Assembly (NCBI RefSeq): GCF_000525915.1
Contig: NZ_AODH01000026.1
Location: 1-32,048, forward strand
DNA from: Brochothrix campestris FSL F6-1037
GTDB taxonomy: Bacteria > Bacillota > Bacilli > Lactobacillales > Listeriaceae
DNA: 32,048 bases
Direction of reading: 5' to 3'
The notes under the pieces were generated by a model. It was not told where the DNA came from and did no database searches. It worked only from the letters and a program-made list of their open reading frames with translations. Of the stretch, positions 20,465 to 28,646 are shown piece by piece. The translations under genes and the position numbers were made by a program. The stretch's first letter is position 1; each line of letters begins with the position of its first letter.

Positions 20465-20586
20465 AAATTGTAGACAACGTCAGAAAGACTTCTTTTTCAT
20501 TTGAAACTAACTCAGAAAACTTTGGCTACGGGATGATTAGACTGAATAAAACGACTGTTATATCCTCTAGTTACATCAACTAACAG
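20465..20586 (-). repeat. Intergenic structured repeat, copy 1 (candidate RNA element)
   Basis: Positions 20465-20568 align almost without gaps to 28395-28499, sharing blocks such as ATTGTAGACAA, AGACTTC and CTGTTATATCCTCT (plus-strand reading). The block CTGTTA (20555-20560) can pair with TAACAG (20581-20586), with a small inner stem TAGTT/AACTA. On the minus strand the element is followed directly by a terminator, so it would form the 3' end of a transcript or a small RNA. The rest of the 388-base gap from 20320 to 20707 holds the dlt promoter, that terminator and otherwise nothing recognised. Confidence 0.6.
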
Positions 20587-20707
20587 CTAGCAACTTTCAG
20601 ATAAATCGCAGCGACGGGAAATAGTCCCTTTCATTTATCTTCCAAGTTGTTTGCTTCTAAATGGTTGCTTTCACTTTTATTTCGCTAGTTGCACCAGCAC
20701 AATTCTA

Positions 20708-23518
20708 TCAGCGCGGCGCATCACTCAACGTCCAGCCCAGGATACCCTTATAATCGCCAGGTGCTCCTTTTCCACCTGGAACAACCAGTTTAAAGCCACT
20801 TCCGGTTGGCTTCCACCGATCAGATAAGACCGTTTCAACCGCTTGATTACTCTCCGTATAAAGTGGCACATCCACAGTCGTCACACGTATCAACTGACCA
20901 GCCTCGTTTTCGAAGTGAATTGTATTCGCTAACTCAGCTTGACCCACATGCAGTTGTTGCTTCATTTTAACCGATAGCACCCACTTTGTTTGTTTAATCC
21001 GAGTGTCTGTCACAATCAGATCATCTTGATAGCTTTGCATTGAGTATGTTTGATTATGAGCCTTGCTTGTTAAGCCACTCCCAAAATCAAACGATTGTGG
21101 TACTGACGTTAAAGCTAGTTTCCCCACGTATTTATTTTCTACATAAGCGAACAGTGGATCGAGGGATTGACCTACAGCATTATCTCCCGTGGCCCGTGCC
21201 TTGTTAGTAATCATTTCAGTTGGTGGAATCTGCGAAACACGTACGCTTAATTTGAGTTGTTTTTGTTCGCCAGCTTTTAATTGACCCACCGACCAACGAA
21301 TCGTCTGTCCTTCGACAGTCGTTGGTTCATCACTCTTAACAAAGGTTAAGAACGACGGCAAATCATCCTCAACCATCACATCTTCCCAACGACCGCTGTC
21401 CTTTGGTAAGCTCGCCGTTAGCGTGTACTCGATGACATCTTGATAGCCTACCTGTAGACGATTAGTCGTTTTCGTTAATTGTGGCCGTGGTGCGCGATAA
21501 TTGAGGAGATTCACCACAGTTGGCCCCTCGGATTGGTCATCTTTAATCGTAAATTGATGGGTTGTTCCATCTATCAGATAGCCAGGAGCTGCCTTTGTTT
21601 CTGTCAGTGAATATTCACCAGGCAGAAGGTTTTCCAGCCTAATATTTCCTTGTTTATCGGTCAATAACTCTTTTTCTAATACAGTTCCCGCAGCATTGTT
21701 CATGCGATAAGTAACACCCGCGATTCCCTGTTTAGAATCGCCATCTTTTTTGTGCACCTGTAATTGTCCCGTACGAATAAAGGTCGAATTCGTATCGTGC
21801 GGCATTTCATATTCAGCCTGATAACGTGCTTTATTGATGATTTCACCAGTTGTTTTCACTGTCGCATCAAATTGAATATCAAACGTTTCACCAGGTTGTA
21901 CCGTCCCTAAAGAAATTTGTCCGTTATTCCATTGAGCATCACTCATTGCTTTACCGTTAATCGTTAAGCTTCCTCCGTTATATTGCAAGCGCTCGTCCAG
22001 TTCATCGCTCACAAGCGCATTTAAAGATTCAAATCGATTCGTAATACTGTTCGATACTTGCACACGGTAACGGACCTTATCTCCCACTGAGACAGCCTCT
22101 GCTTCAGCAAACAAACCTCCTGTCGTCAAATTTTTCACGGACTTATTAAGTGCTACCTTATTTTGATCGGGTAGTTGGATAATCGAGGCCGAGTGAAAGT
22201 TAGTGTATGAGCCAGTTGACCCTGTAAAGCCCCAATACGCCATCGTTCCTCCGAACGTTTTCTCCACATCATCTACCTTATAATGAATTGGTGTGTAATT
22301 ATCAAAATAATAGCTAATCATCTGTGTCGTTGCATTCCATTCAACCTGTAAGGTCCGCCACGTATCATTTGCTAATATTTGTTCGTTTGCTGTCGCAATT
22401 TGCAAGCCCATGTGGTCCGCTTCAGTACTGCCATTTTTATTGCCAGGTATTTGCACAGCAATATGCCCGCGATTCTCGGCTTTTTTATTAACAAAGCGAT
22501 CGGAACCGGCCGAACTGCTTGAATTATAAAACGTATCGAACTCTAAAGCGACGGCATTTTTAATATAATTTCCCTTTTTAGTATTGTAGGCACCAAGACC
22601 TGCTCCTGGTTCACCAATGGCTTCTAAACCACGCGAGTCATTTTGAATCACAAAGGTCATACCATCGGCACCTTTAGGATTATCACCTAAATAAACAGAC
22701 ATTTTCAAATCAAAGTCTTTCGTCATATCCACCTGTTTTTTATACCACATCCCACCTGATTGGCTTTTTTTATTCTCGGTAATGATTGCCTGTGATTTGT
22801 TCGTTGGATGAATTGAACTATTTTTGCCCGTCACAATATGAAATGAACGTGCAACATCCAATTCCGAAAACGGTGGATTGTTCTCATTATTAAATAAGGC
22901 AGGTGGCATCACTCGCGATTGCTTTTCTTCAAACTTAACTTTCGACGCTGTCTTTGATTCACTTGCTTGCGATGAGGAAGTTGTCACTTCGCTTTCTTTT
23001 GGCAAGGAAACCGGTACCTCACTTGCATGAGGTAGAGCGCTTGTTGTGGTGCTTGCAATAGTAGACGTTAATGCACCCTCAGCGACTGTCACCTTATCAC
23101 TCACTTTTTTTTCAGCAATATTAACCATCACTTGATTCGATGTCTTATTTCCAGTTGCATGCGATACAGTCGCCTGTATCGGATAATCGCCCGCTTGTAT
23201 CGCGATGAGCGAGATGCTATTGTCTGATTCTAATTCTTTCAACGTAACGACATTCGTCGTTTCATCAACCGTCAACTTATCGATTTGAGACTCTTTTTCA
23301 ACGACCTGTAGGCCTTCTGGCAACCTAAATTGAAGTTCCTTAATCGCTGGATTTGTCACTTTAATTTGCAATTGTACTGGTTCATCGATAAGAATCTTTT
23401 GTTTCGTTAACTGCAGCATCACTTCTGTTGTCATATCGGCTTCTGTTCGGTCACTACGAATTAAAAAAGTCGTGACACTTAACATAAGTACGAGTATTAT
23501 TACGAGGACTTTTTTCAC
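20708..23518 (-). CDS. L-type lectin WxL adhesin with SpaA and DUF11-like stalk domains
   Basis: 936 residues, intact. Order: signal peptide (MKKVLVIILVLMLSVTTFLI); an Ig-like N-terminal module (about 30-135) shared with the module 2 adhesin; a Ser/Thr-rich linker (about 145-195); an L-type lectin domain (about 205-455, with ADGMTFVIQND and AVALEFDTFYNS); a DUF11-like domain (about 460-580); a SpaA/Cna-B domain (about 583-670, LPGEYSLTETKAAPGYL); a second DUF11-like domain (about 675-790); and a C-terminal WxL domain with TKWVLSV and LGWTLSDAP. Probably binds glycans at the surface. The start is GTG at 23518, with AAGGAG about 12 bases upstream. Last gene of module 3. Confidence 0.9.
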   Translation of the reverse strand: MKKVLVIILVLMLSVTTFLIRSDRTEADMTTEVMLQLTKQKILIDEPVQLQIKVTNPAIKELQFRLPEGLQVVEKESQIDKLTVDETTNVVTLKELESDNSISLIAIQAGDYPIQATVSHATGNKTSNQVMVNIAEKKVSDKVTVAEGALTSTIASTTTSALPHASEVPVSLPKESEVTTSSSQASESKTASKVKFEEKQSRVMPPALFNNENNPPFSELDVARSFHIVTGKNSSIHPTNKSQAIITENKKSQSGGMWYKKQVDMTKDFDLKMSVYLGDNPKGADGMTFVIQNDSRGLEAIGEPGAGLGAYNTKKGNYIKNAVALEFDTFYNSSSSAGSDRFVNKKAENRGHIAVQIPGNKNGSTEADHMGLQIATANEQILANDTWRTLQVEWNATTQMISYYFDNYTPIHYKVDDVEKTFGGTMAYWGFTGSTGSYTNFHSASIIQLPDQNKVALNKSVKNLTTGGLFAEAEAVSVGDKVRYRVQVSNSITNRFESLNALVSDELDERLQYNGGSLTINGKAMSDAQWNNGQISLGTVQPGETFDIQFDATVKTTGEIINKARYQAEYEMPHDTNSTFIRTGQLQVHKKDGDSKQGIAGVTYRMNNAAGTVLEKELLTDKQGNIRLENLLPGEYSLTETKAAPGYLIDGTTHQFTIKDDQSEGPTVVNLLNYRAPRPQLTKTTNRLQVGYQDVIEYTLTASLPKDSGRWEDVMVEDDLPSFLTFVKSDEPTTVEGQTIRWSVGQLKAGEQKQLKLSVRVSQIPPTEMITNKARATGDNAVGQSLDPLFAYVENKYVGKLALTSVPQSFDFGSGLTSKAHNQTYSMQSYQDDLIVTDTRIKQTKWVLSVKMKQQLHVGQAELANTIHFENEAGQLIRVTTVDVPLYTESNQAVETVLSDRWKPTGSGFKLVVPGGKGAPGDYKGILGWTLSDAPR

Positions 23519-23615
23519 AATTATCGCGTGCTCCTTCCGGGTTCATTTAGAAAAAGAGCCACAGAATTGACTTTCCATGACTCTCAGACAGTTACGACTA
23601 ACAGCCTTAAACAAC

Positions 23616-24452
23616 TTATATATCAGCACCATTTGTTGGCACTTCTGCTAGTGTCCAGTTTAACTGTGAGCGATATTCAGCTTCTGTTTTTAACGATTTA
23701 CCTGGCACAGATAAAGTGACCGCCGTATTACGCATCACCTTGATTTCCGATGGTTCAGCCCCTCCTTCACCCGGTACTAAATCGCTCCCTTCTTGTAACG
23801 TTTTTTCTGAGTTACCAAAGTGTGCCGTCCATAACCCTGCTCCTTCACCCTCGTTCGCTGCCATTACAGGCACTGCTTCTTCGGGTTGTAACACGACTGT
23901 TTTGGCAACCTGAGACGGTGCTGCTAACTCTGAACCAGTGATTGTTTTAACCTCACTTTGCTCTAAAGTAATGACCGCACCTTGCAATTGCTTGCCTGCC
24001 GTGGAAGTCAGTTGTTTTGCCTGTGTTACCGTTAATGTCCAGCCAACTTCAGTTCCACGATTATCGGTAATCTGAACGTAGTTCGGACGATACTGTTGCT
24101 CGCCTGCCACCGTAATTGCTTGAGCATAGGCATTATATACGGCATCCTTCGTTGTGATTTTAGTAGTTCCGAATTGTAAACTTGAGGCAAAATCAATACT
24201 CAGTGGACCTGGTGTTCCTGGATTGGGACCCTCGGGATCTGTTGGGTCAATTGGATCAACCGGTGTCCCTGGATCCGGATTTTCTGGATCAACTGGTAAA
24301 GTTGGGTCGGTGCTCTGGATGAAATTGACCACTGCATTTGACTGATAATCTTGCGTTTCTGCCGCCTCAGCTGTCATAATAGTACCTGTCACCACCGCTG
24401 TTATTAACGTAGTAATTGCGATTCTTTTACCAAACATTTGTAAATTTGTCAT
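23616..24452 (-). CDS. WxL-domain cell-surface protein (module 3, second)
   Basis: 278 residues with a signal peptide (MTNLQMFGKRIAITTLITAV...), a mature start DYQSNAVVNFI, a D-P-rich linker and a WxL domain with VGWTLTV and LNWTLAEV. GGGAG lies eight bases before the ATG. It is the counterpart of the module 2 protein at 5629-6486, but here it lies before the large adhesin gene rather than after it, so the last two genes are swapped between the modules. Confidence 0.9.
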   Translation of the reverse strand: MTNLQMFGKRIAITTLITAVVTGTIMTAEAAETQDYQSNAVVNFIQSTDPTLPVDPENPDPGTPVDPIDPTDPEGPNPGTPGPLSIDFASSLQFGTTKITTKDAVYNAYAQAITVAGEQQYRPNYVQITDNRGTEVGWTLTVTQAKQLTSTAGKQLQGAVITLEQSEVKTITGSELAAPSQVAKTVVLQPEEAVPVMAANEGEGAGLWTAHFGNSEKTLQEGSDLVPGEGGAEPSEIKVMRNTAVTLSVPGKSLKTEAEYRSQLNWTLAEVPTNGADI

Positions 24453-24487
24453 TTATATCGCTCCCTTTTTTCGCTATTTTTGTTACT

Positions 24488-24808
24488 TCATGTTATCATT
24501 CGCTGATTTCGTTGCGCTTGTTCGATTATTTGAATACCCCTAGTCAAACTCGCTATGATAAGCAGGTCGGCTGTAAATAATAATCCCGTCTGTGTATCGC
24601 CTGTCATCGGTAAATGACTAGGCAGCTCCATGGATGACGCATTCGGTTGCGCTGTACTTTGTCCCGTCGGCTCAGAAAAAACATACTTCCCATAAAAACC
24701 TGTTACCACCTGTGACTGATAACTAGTATCGACTGAGGCAACTACCGCATTAACCTGTCCACAAAGGCTTATCATCACTATGAGAATAACGCTGTTAATT
24801 ATGCGCAT
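24488..24808 (-). CDS. Small LPXTG sortase-anchored protein of module 3
   Basis: 106 residues: signal peptide (MRIINSVILIVMISLCGQVNA), mature start SYQSQVVTGFYGKYV matching the module 2 LPXTG protein, a short Ser/Pro spacer, and LPMTGD followed by a hydrophobic segment (LLFTADLLIIASLT) and a long basic tail. AGGGAGG precedes the ATG. Probably links the WxL complex covalently to peptidoglycan through sortase. Shorter spacer than in module 2. Confidence 0.85.
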   Translation of the reverse strand: MRIINSVILIVMISLCGQVNAVVASVDTSYQSQVVTGFYGKYVFSEPTGQSTAQPNASSMELPSHLPMTGDTQTGLLFTADLLIIASLTRGIQIIEQAQRNQRMIT

Positions 24809-24831
24809 CTTTAGTCCTCCCTTTACGCTCG

Positions 24832-25626
24832 TTAGTCATTGCTGTTAACTTCCGCTAGTACCCAAGTCAAGCGTGAACGATATTCCACTGCTGACTTGGG
24901 CGTACTTCCCGGCACCGCCAATTGCACAGATGTGTTTTTAGTAACTTGTTTTACTGAACCATCCGCTTGTTTTTCTGCGACTTGTTCAAGTTTCCCAAAG
25001 CGACTAATCCACGTGCCGTCACCAGCTCCTTTCGTCGCAGCCATTACCGGCACCGCCTCCCCTGGTTGAAGAGTGACTTTCTTAGAAACAGTCGGCGCTT
25101 CAACCGCGACTGTATTCGAAACCGCCTCACTATCTTTAATTGTGATAACAGCCCCTTTTAACTCATTGTATCTGGCATCATCATTTTTGAATTGTGTGTC
25201 TTGCTTCACATGTAACTGCCATCCTGCCGATAAGCCGCGATTATCGGATATTTGCACATAGTTTGGTGTTTCTTTCCCAGCTACTTGATAACGTTGCGGA
25301 TTTGCATAATACAGTGCATCAACTGATGAAATTTGATTCACGCCAAAGTCAAAACTAGAGGCAAAATCAATACTTAAAGGACCTGGTGTCCCTGGATTAG
25401 GACCTTCTGGATCCGTTGGGTCAATCGGATCAACTGGCTCAGTCGGATCGGTTGGATCAACCGGATCGACGGGATCAGTATTTGGTATAAATCGAACCGC
25501 TCCATTACTTTGGTAATTTGCTCCTGTTTCAGCAGCCTTGACTTCGGCCGTATTTACAAGTAATCCCATTGTACCTAAACCAACTAAACTTGTGACTATC
25601 AAACACTTCTTATCATTTTTCATCAT
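24832..25626 (-). CDS. WxL-domain cell-surface protein (module 3, first)
   Basis: 264 residues with a signal peptide (MMKNDKKCLIVTSLVGLGTM...), a mature start ANYQSNGAVRFIP, a long run of D-P-(T/V)-D-P units and a WxL domain. The first motif reads AGWQLHV and the second LTWVLAEV. The start overlaps the end of the DUF916/DUF3324 gene by 14 bases, with GGAGG inside that gene, so translation is coupled. Two adjacent ATGs are possible. Closest to the module 2 protein at 10732-11517. Confidence 0.9.
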   Translation of the reverse strand: MMKNDKKCLIVTSLVGLGTMGLLVNTAEVKAAETGANYQSNGAVRFIPNTDPVDPVDPTDPTEPVDPIDPTDPEGPNPGTPGPLSIDFASSFDFGVNQISSVDALYYANPQRYQVAGKETPNYVQISDNRGLSAGWQLHVKQDTQFKNDDARYNELKGAVITIKDSEAVSNTVAVEAPTVSKKVTLQPGEAVPVMAATKGAGDGTWISRFGKLEQVAEKQADGSVKQVTKNTSVQLAVPGSTPKSAVEYRSRLTWVLAEVNSND

Positions 25627-26655
25627 TACTTCCTCCTCTGTTTTGTTGACGCTTCTTCCTTAAATAAAGCCATAAACCAATTAAAAACAACGCGACGCTA
25701 ATCCCACCGCTATAAAACCAAAAATAACTGTTCTGAACAGTCACGTCCGTATCGTTATACTCTTTTGCCTTAGCACTTGTAATTGTGAAATCTTTTTGCC
25801 ACTGCCATTTCTCTTTAAACGATGAAGCTGTCATTTTCAAAGTGTAGTCACCCGCTTGTAATCGTTCCCCTTCACCTAAGGCAATTGGATAATCAAAGTT
25901 CGTATTAGGCGCCATCTGCATCATCGTAGTACTGCTTTCATACAATACCTTTGTTTGGCCTTTTCGCGTTACTTGCCCCTCGACTTGCAGTTGATTCACA
26001 AAGGTCGACGTCTTATTTTGAATCGTAGCTGCGACAATATTACGATAATTACGCTGACTCGCAAACACCTTTTTCAATTCAAGTTGCGGTGTGATTTTTT
26101 CGGTTGATTGACGTAGTTCGAATCCGACAACATAGGCATAACGATTATCGATTGCCATCCCACCATCACCCGTTGATGCCTTCGTCTCCGGTCGTTCTTC
26201 AGTCAACGTCAATCCGGCCACAACAGTACCACTAAATTTTTCATCTGGGATTGCCACCTCGATGGGCAACAGATAAGTCGAATCTGCTGCTATCGTAATT
26301 TCACGTGGCACTGTTAGCCATTTCGTTACATCATAAGGCATCGTGGCATCACGCTTCTTTTTACTCGGACTATAATCAACAACTCCGCTGTTATTGGTCG
26401 TCGCACTCGCAATTTTCGGACGAATCGTAACCGCTTTATTCGTTGAATTCGTCAATTTCACCTTTAATTGTTGCGTTTGTCCTGATGATACTAATAAATC
26501 AAAATAACCTTTTTTAGCATCCTTTTGATTGGCCGGTTTTTCAATTTCGACTGCAAAATTGAAAGAACTCGCACCCACTTGCCTGTAACACAACAACAAG
26601 ATCACAAGACTCACTAAAAAAAAGCCATCCACTCAGTCTTTTAAAAATCATTCAT
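25613..26655 (-). pseudogene. DUF916/DUF3324 membrane-anchored WxL-partner protein of module 3, signal peptide disrupted
   Basis: From SSFNFAVEIEKPANQ onward the frame is intact: DUF916, DUF3324 (GDGGMAIDNRYAYVVG, MMQMAPNTNFDYPIALGEG) and a C-terminal helix (FWFYSGGISVALFLIGLWLYL) with a basic tail. Upstream, the signal peptide is split. From ATG 26655 (MNDF) the reading KRLSGWLFLVSLVILLLCY needs one base removed at A5 (26643-26647) and one at A8 (26616-26623), plus strand. The repaired length is then 346 residues, equal to the module 2 paralog. Without repair only a GTG start at 26632, with no ribosome site, keeps the hydrophobic stretch. It is the first large gene of module 3. Confidence 0.75.
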
Positions 26656-26689
26656 TAACAACACCTTCACTTGGTTTAATATATTCCAT
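26648..26689 (-). CDS. Possible 13-codon leader ORF before the DUF916 gene of module 3
   Basis: Encodes MEYIKPSEGVVNE. It has the strongest ribosome site in the module (GAGGAGGGAGG, 26695-26705, five bases before ATG 26689), and its stop overlaps the DUF916 start region. It could couple translation into the next gene, or be a scar of the leading gene that module 2 has and module 3 lacks. No evidence that the peptide has a function. Confidence 0.35.
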   Translation of the reverse strand: MEYIKPSEGVVNE

Positions 26690-26886
26690 CCAAGCCTCCC
26701 TCCTCTTTAACTGCAAGCATAAACGATTACTTCTTAGTCGCAAACTAATCATTTATTACTGGCTAAAACAAATATACCCCGTATTAAGTAACCATCCTAT
26801 TCACATAAATGCTGTCAAAAAGACCATATATTGAACACATCATTGACGAGTACCCTTTAATATCTATGCTAGGAAGGAGTGTTGAC

Positions 26887-28380
26887 ATGCATAAATTACT
26901 TGATAACCATGATAAAAACAGCTTATTCTGTTTGCGCTATTTTTCCGAAAAAAAATCGCTATCAAAAATAACGATTCAAGACATGCTCAACGATTTGCAA
27001 TGGGAGCGACGTAAACTATTAAAAATACTTGCTGACTTGTCTGAAACGAGTAAACAAAACAACTGGGAAACTTACCTGACCTTTAAATATGTCAACAATG
27101 AACTACATATCGAGCTTTCAGATGCATTTTCTCTTGATTTTTTCTTAGCCTATTATTTAAAAAATAATGTTCTTTTCCAATTCTTAATCGAGTTATTCAA
27201 TGATGATTTTATTGATTTACAAAAGTTTACCGAAGAACGTTTTTTAGCAAAAGGGACTTTTTATCGTAAAATGAAACGCTTAAAAATACTGTTAGCTGAT
27301 TTCAACTTACACATTGATTTAACAAAAAAAGAACGAATTATCGGTGAAGAACACCAAATCCGCTACTTTTTTCACTGTCTTTTCACTGAAGGTTATCATT
27401 TTTCGCTTGCGTTCGCACATAAAGTTGAACATGCCCCCATTAATGCTGTGCTAGCCTTTATAAAGAAGATCCATCCCGAACTCCCCTATTCTTTTTCCCT
27501 TAAGTTACGCTCTTATCTCGCCGTCACTTTAACACGTATTACGCAAGGGTTTTATGTGCCTCTGCAAGAAGATTATCCGCACGCCTTCTCAACTACAGTT
27601 GCGACAGATATTTTAACTCAGATTCAAACGTTATTATTAACAAACCTTTCGCCAAAACAACTGCGGGCCGAAACAAATTTCTTTTATATGAGCTTGCTCG
27701 CCAACAATACCTATCCCTTAGATTACATCAAACGCGAAAAATTACCTGTACAGCTTTTTTTAGAACATGTTTCCCAACAAACCAAACGTTTTATCAACCT
27801 ATATGCCCGCTTTTTTAAACAGCCGTTAGCTGCCACTGAGTATTTTTACTTACTGATAAACTTAACCGCAATCGATACCCATACGAGGCTATTCAAGGGT
27901 TCTACTAATCATTTTCGCATGGATTTCAATGTCAGTCTGTTAAAAAAAAACTATCCCTTACTTTATAGTATGTGCGATAACTTTTATAACTTTTTACAAA
28001 AAGAAAACAGTCGTACCTTGTCTGATACGATGAAAATTAACTATTTCTTCTTACTACGAGAATTAATCGATACGACTGAACGATCCGTTAATATCTGTTT
28101 GTTATCCAAAGTGAACAGCCTCCAATATGCCACTTTAAAGAAAAAAATCCAACGCTTATCACAGGTTGATTTGAGCTTTATTAATCATCCGTCTGCCGAA
28201 GTTGATTTTTATATCGCGGATTTCAAACTAAGTGCGTTAGAAGATGCCTATCCTGACGCTGTCTTTCACTACTGGCCTTCATTGCCCGATGAAGCCGAAC
28301 AGTTTCGTTTAGTGCAACGACTCAACCAACTCTACCGTCAGCCCACTCAAAGGCCTCGTGCAAAAAAAACGACAACCTAA
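26887..28380 (+). CDS. Mga-family transcriptional regulator 3
   Basis: 497 residues from the ATG at 26887, chosen because the two paralogs also begin MHK(L/I)LD and AAGGAG lies seven bases upstream; an earlier in-frame start at 26809 would add 26 unmatched residues. Features match paralog 1: helix-turn-helix around residues 30-60 (IQDMLNDLQWERRKLLKILADL), a second HTH (FTEERFLAKGTFYRKMKRLKILL), GEEHQIRYFFHCLFTEGYHF and the EIIB-like end (DFYIADFKLSALEDAYPDA). It lies head-to-head with module 3 and probably activates it. Intact. The gene end overlaps a terminator of the opposite strand. Confidence 0.85.
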   Translation: MHKLLDNHDKNSLFCLRYFSEKKSLSKITIQDMLNDLQWERRKLLKILADLSETSKQNNWETYLTFKYVNNELHIELSDAFSLDFFLAYYLKNNVLFQFLIELFNDDFIDLQKFTEERFLAKGTFYRKMKRLKILLADFNLHIDLTKKERIIGEEHQIRYFFHCLFTEGYHFSLAFAHKVEHAPINAVLAFIKKIHPELPYSFSLKLRSYLAVTLTRITQGFYVPLQEDYPHAFSTTVATDILTQIQTLLLTNLSPKQLRAETNFFYMSLLANNTYPLDYIKREKLPVQLFLEHVSQQTKRFINLYARFFKQPLAATEYFYLLINLTAIDTHTRLFKGSTNHFRMDFNVSLLKKNYPLLYSMCDNFYNFLQKENSRTLSDTMKINYFFLLRELIDTTERSVNICLLSKVNSLQYATLKKKIQRLSQVDLSFINHPSAEVDFYIADFKLSALEDAYPDAVFHYWPSLPDEAEQFRLVQRLNQLYRQPTQRPRAKKTTT

Positions 28381-28392
28381 TATTAGGTTGTC
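28367..28392 (-). terminator. Intrinsic terminator on minus strand after repeat copy 2
   Basis: A perfect 26-bp palindrome (arms ACGACAACCTAAT) followed on the minus strand by T8. It overlaps the last codons of regulator 3 and ends minus-strand transcripts coming from repeat copy 2. Its placement relative to the repeat is the same as for the terminator at 20437-20462. Confidence 0.8.
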
Positions 28393-28394
28393 GT

Positions 28395-28587
28395 AGATTG
28401 TAGACAAAGTCTAAACAGACTTCATTTTCTTTAAAATTCTATTACAGTGACTTTGTTTACGAGCTGATAAGGCTAAATAGAAACGCTGTTATATCCTCTC
28501 ATTGTATGAAAAACGAGCCTTCGAGGTGAGTGTACAGATGGTATTCGACTCCGAGAATGCATGCATTGACGACCTAGAACAGCGTTT
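28395..28587 (-). repeat. Intergenic structured repeat, copy 2 (candidate RNA element)
   Basis: The core 28395-28499 matches copy 1. Here the conserved block is extended into a 10-bp inverted repeat, AAACGCTGTT (28481-28490) with AACAGCGTTT (28578-28587), 87 bases apart. The pairing partner differs in sequence from copy 1 but keeps complementarity to the conserved block, which supports an RNA fold. On the minus strand it lies between the small membrane protein gene and the terminator at 28367-28392. No coding potential seen. Confidence 0.6.
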
Positions 28588-28600
28588 ATCTTCAGTCTGA

Positions 28601-28633
28601 AAGTAGTAAACCGCGATGGTTTAGTACTTTTTT
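28601..28633 (+). terminator. Intrinsic terminator on plus strand, likely for regulator 3
   Basis: A 12-bp stem with one mismatch (28601-28612 with 28618-28629), five-base loop, followed by T6. It is the first plus-strand terminator after regulator 3, so its transcript may read through repeat copy 2 in antisense. Confidence 0.65.
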
Positions 28634-28646
28634 ATGTAGCACAGTC

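Noticed and set aside
26843-26870. TTGACG and TATGCT as the regulator 3 promoter.
   Set aside because: Transcription would begin inside the ribosome site at 26874-26879, so the match is probably accidental.
26809-26886. N-terminal extension of regulator 3 from an earlier in-frame start.
   Set aside because: No ribosome site, no match in the two paralogs; the ATG at 26887 has AAGGAG at proper spacing.
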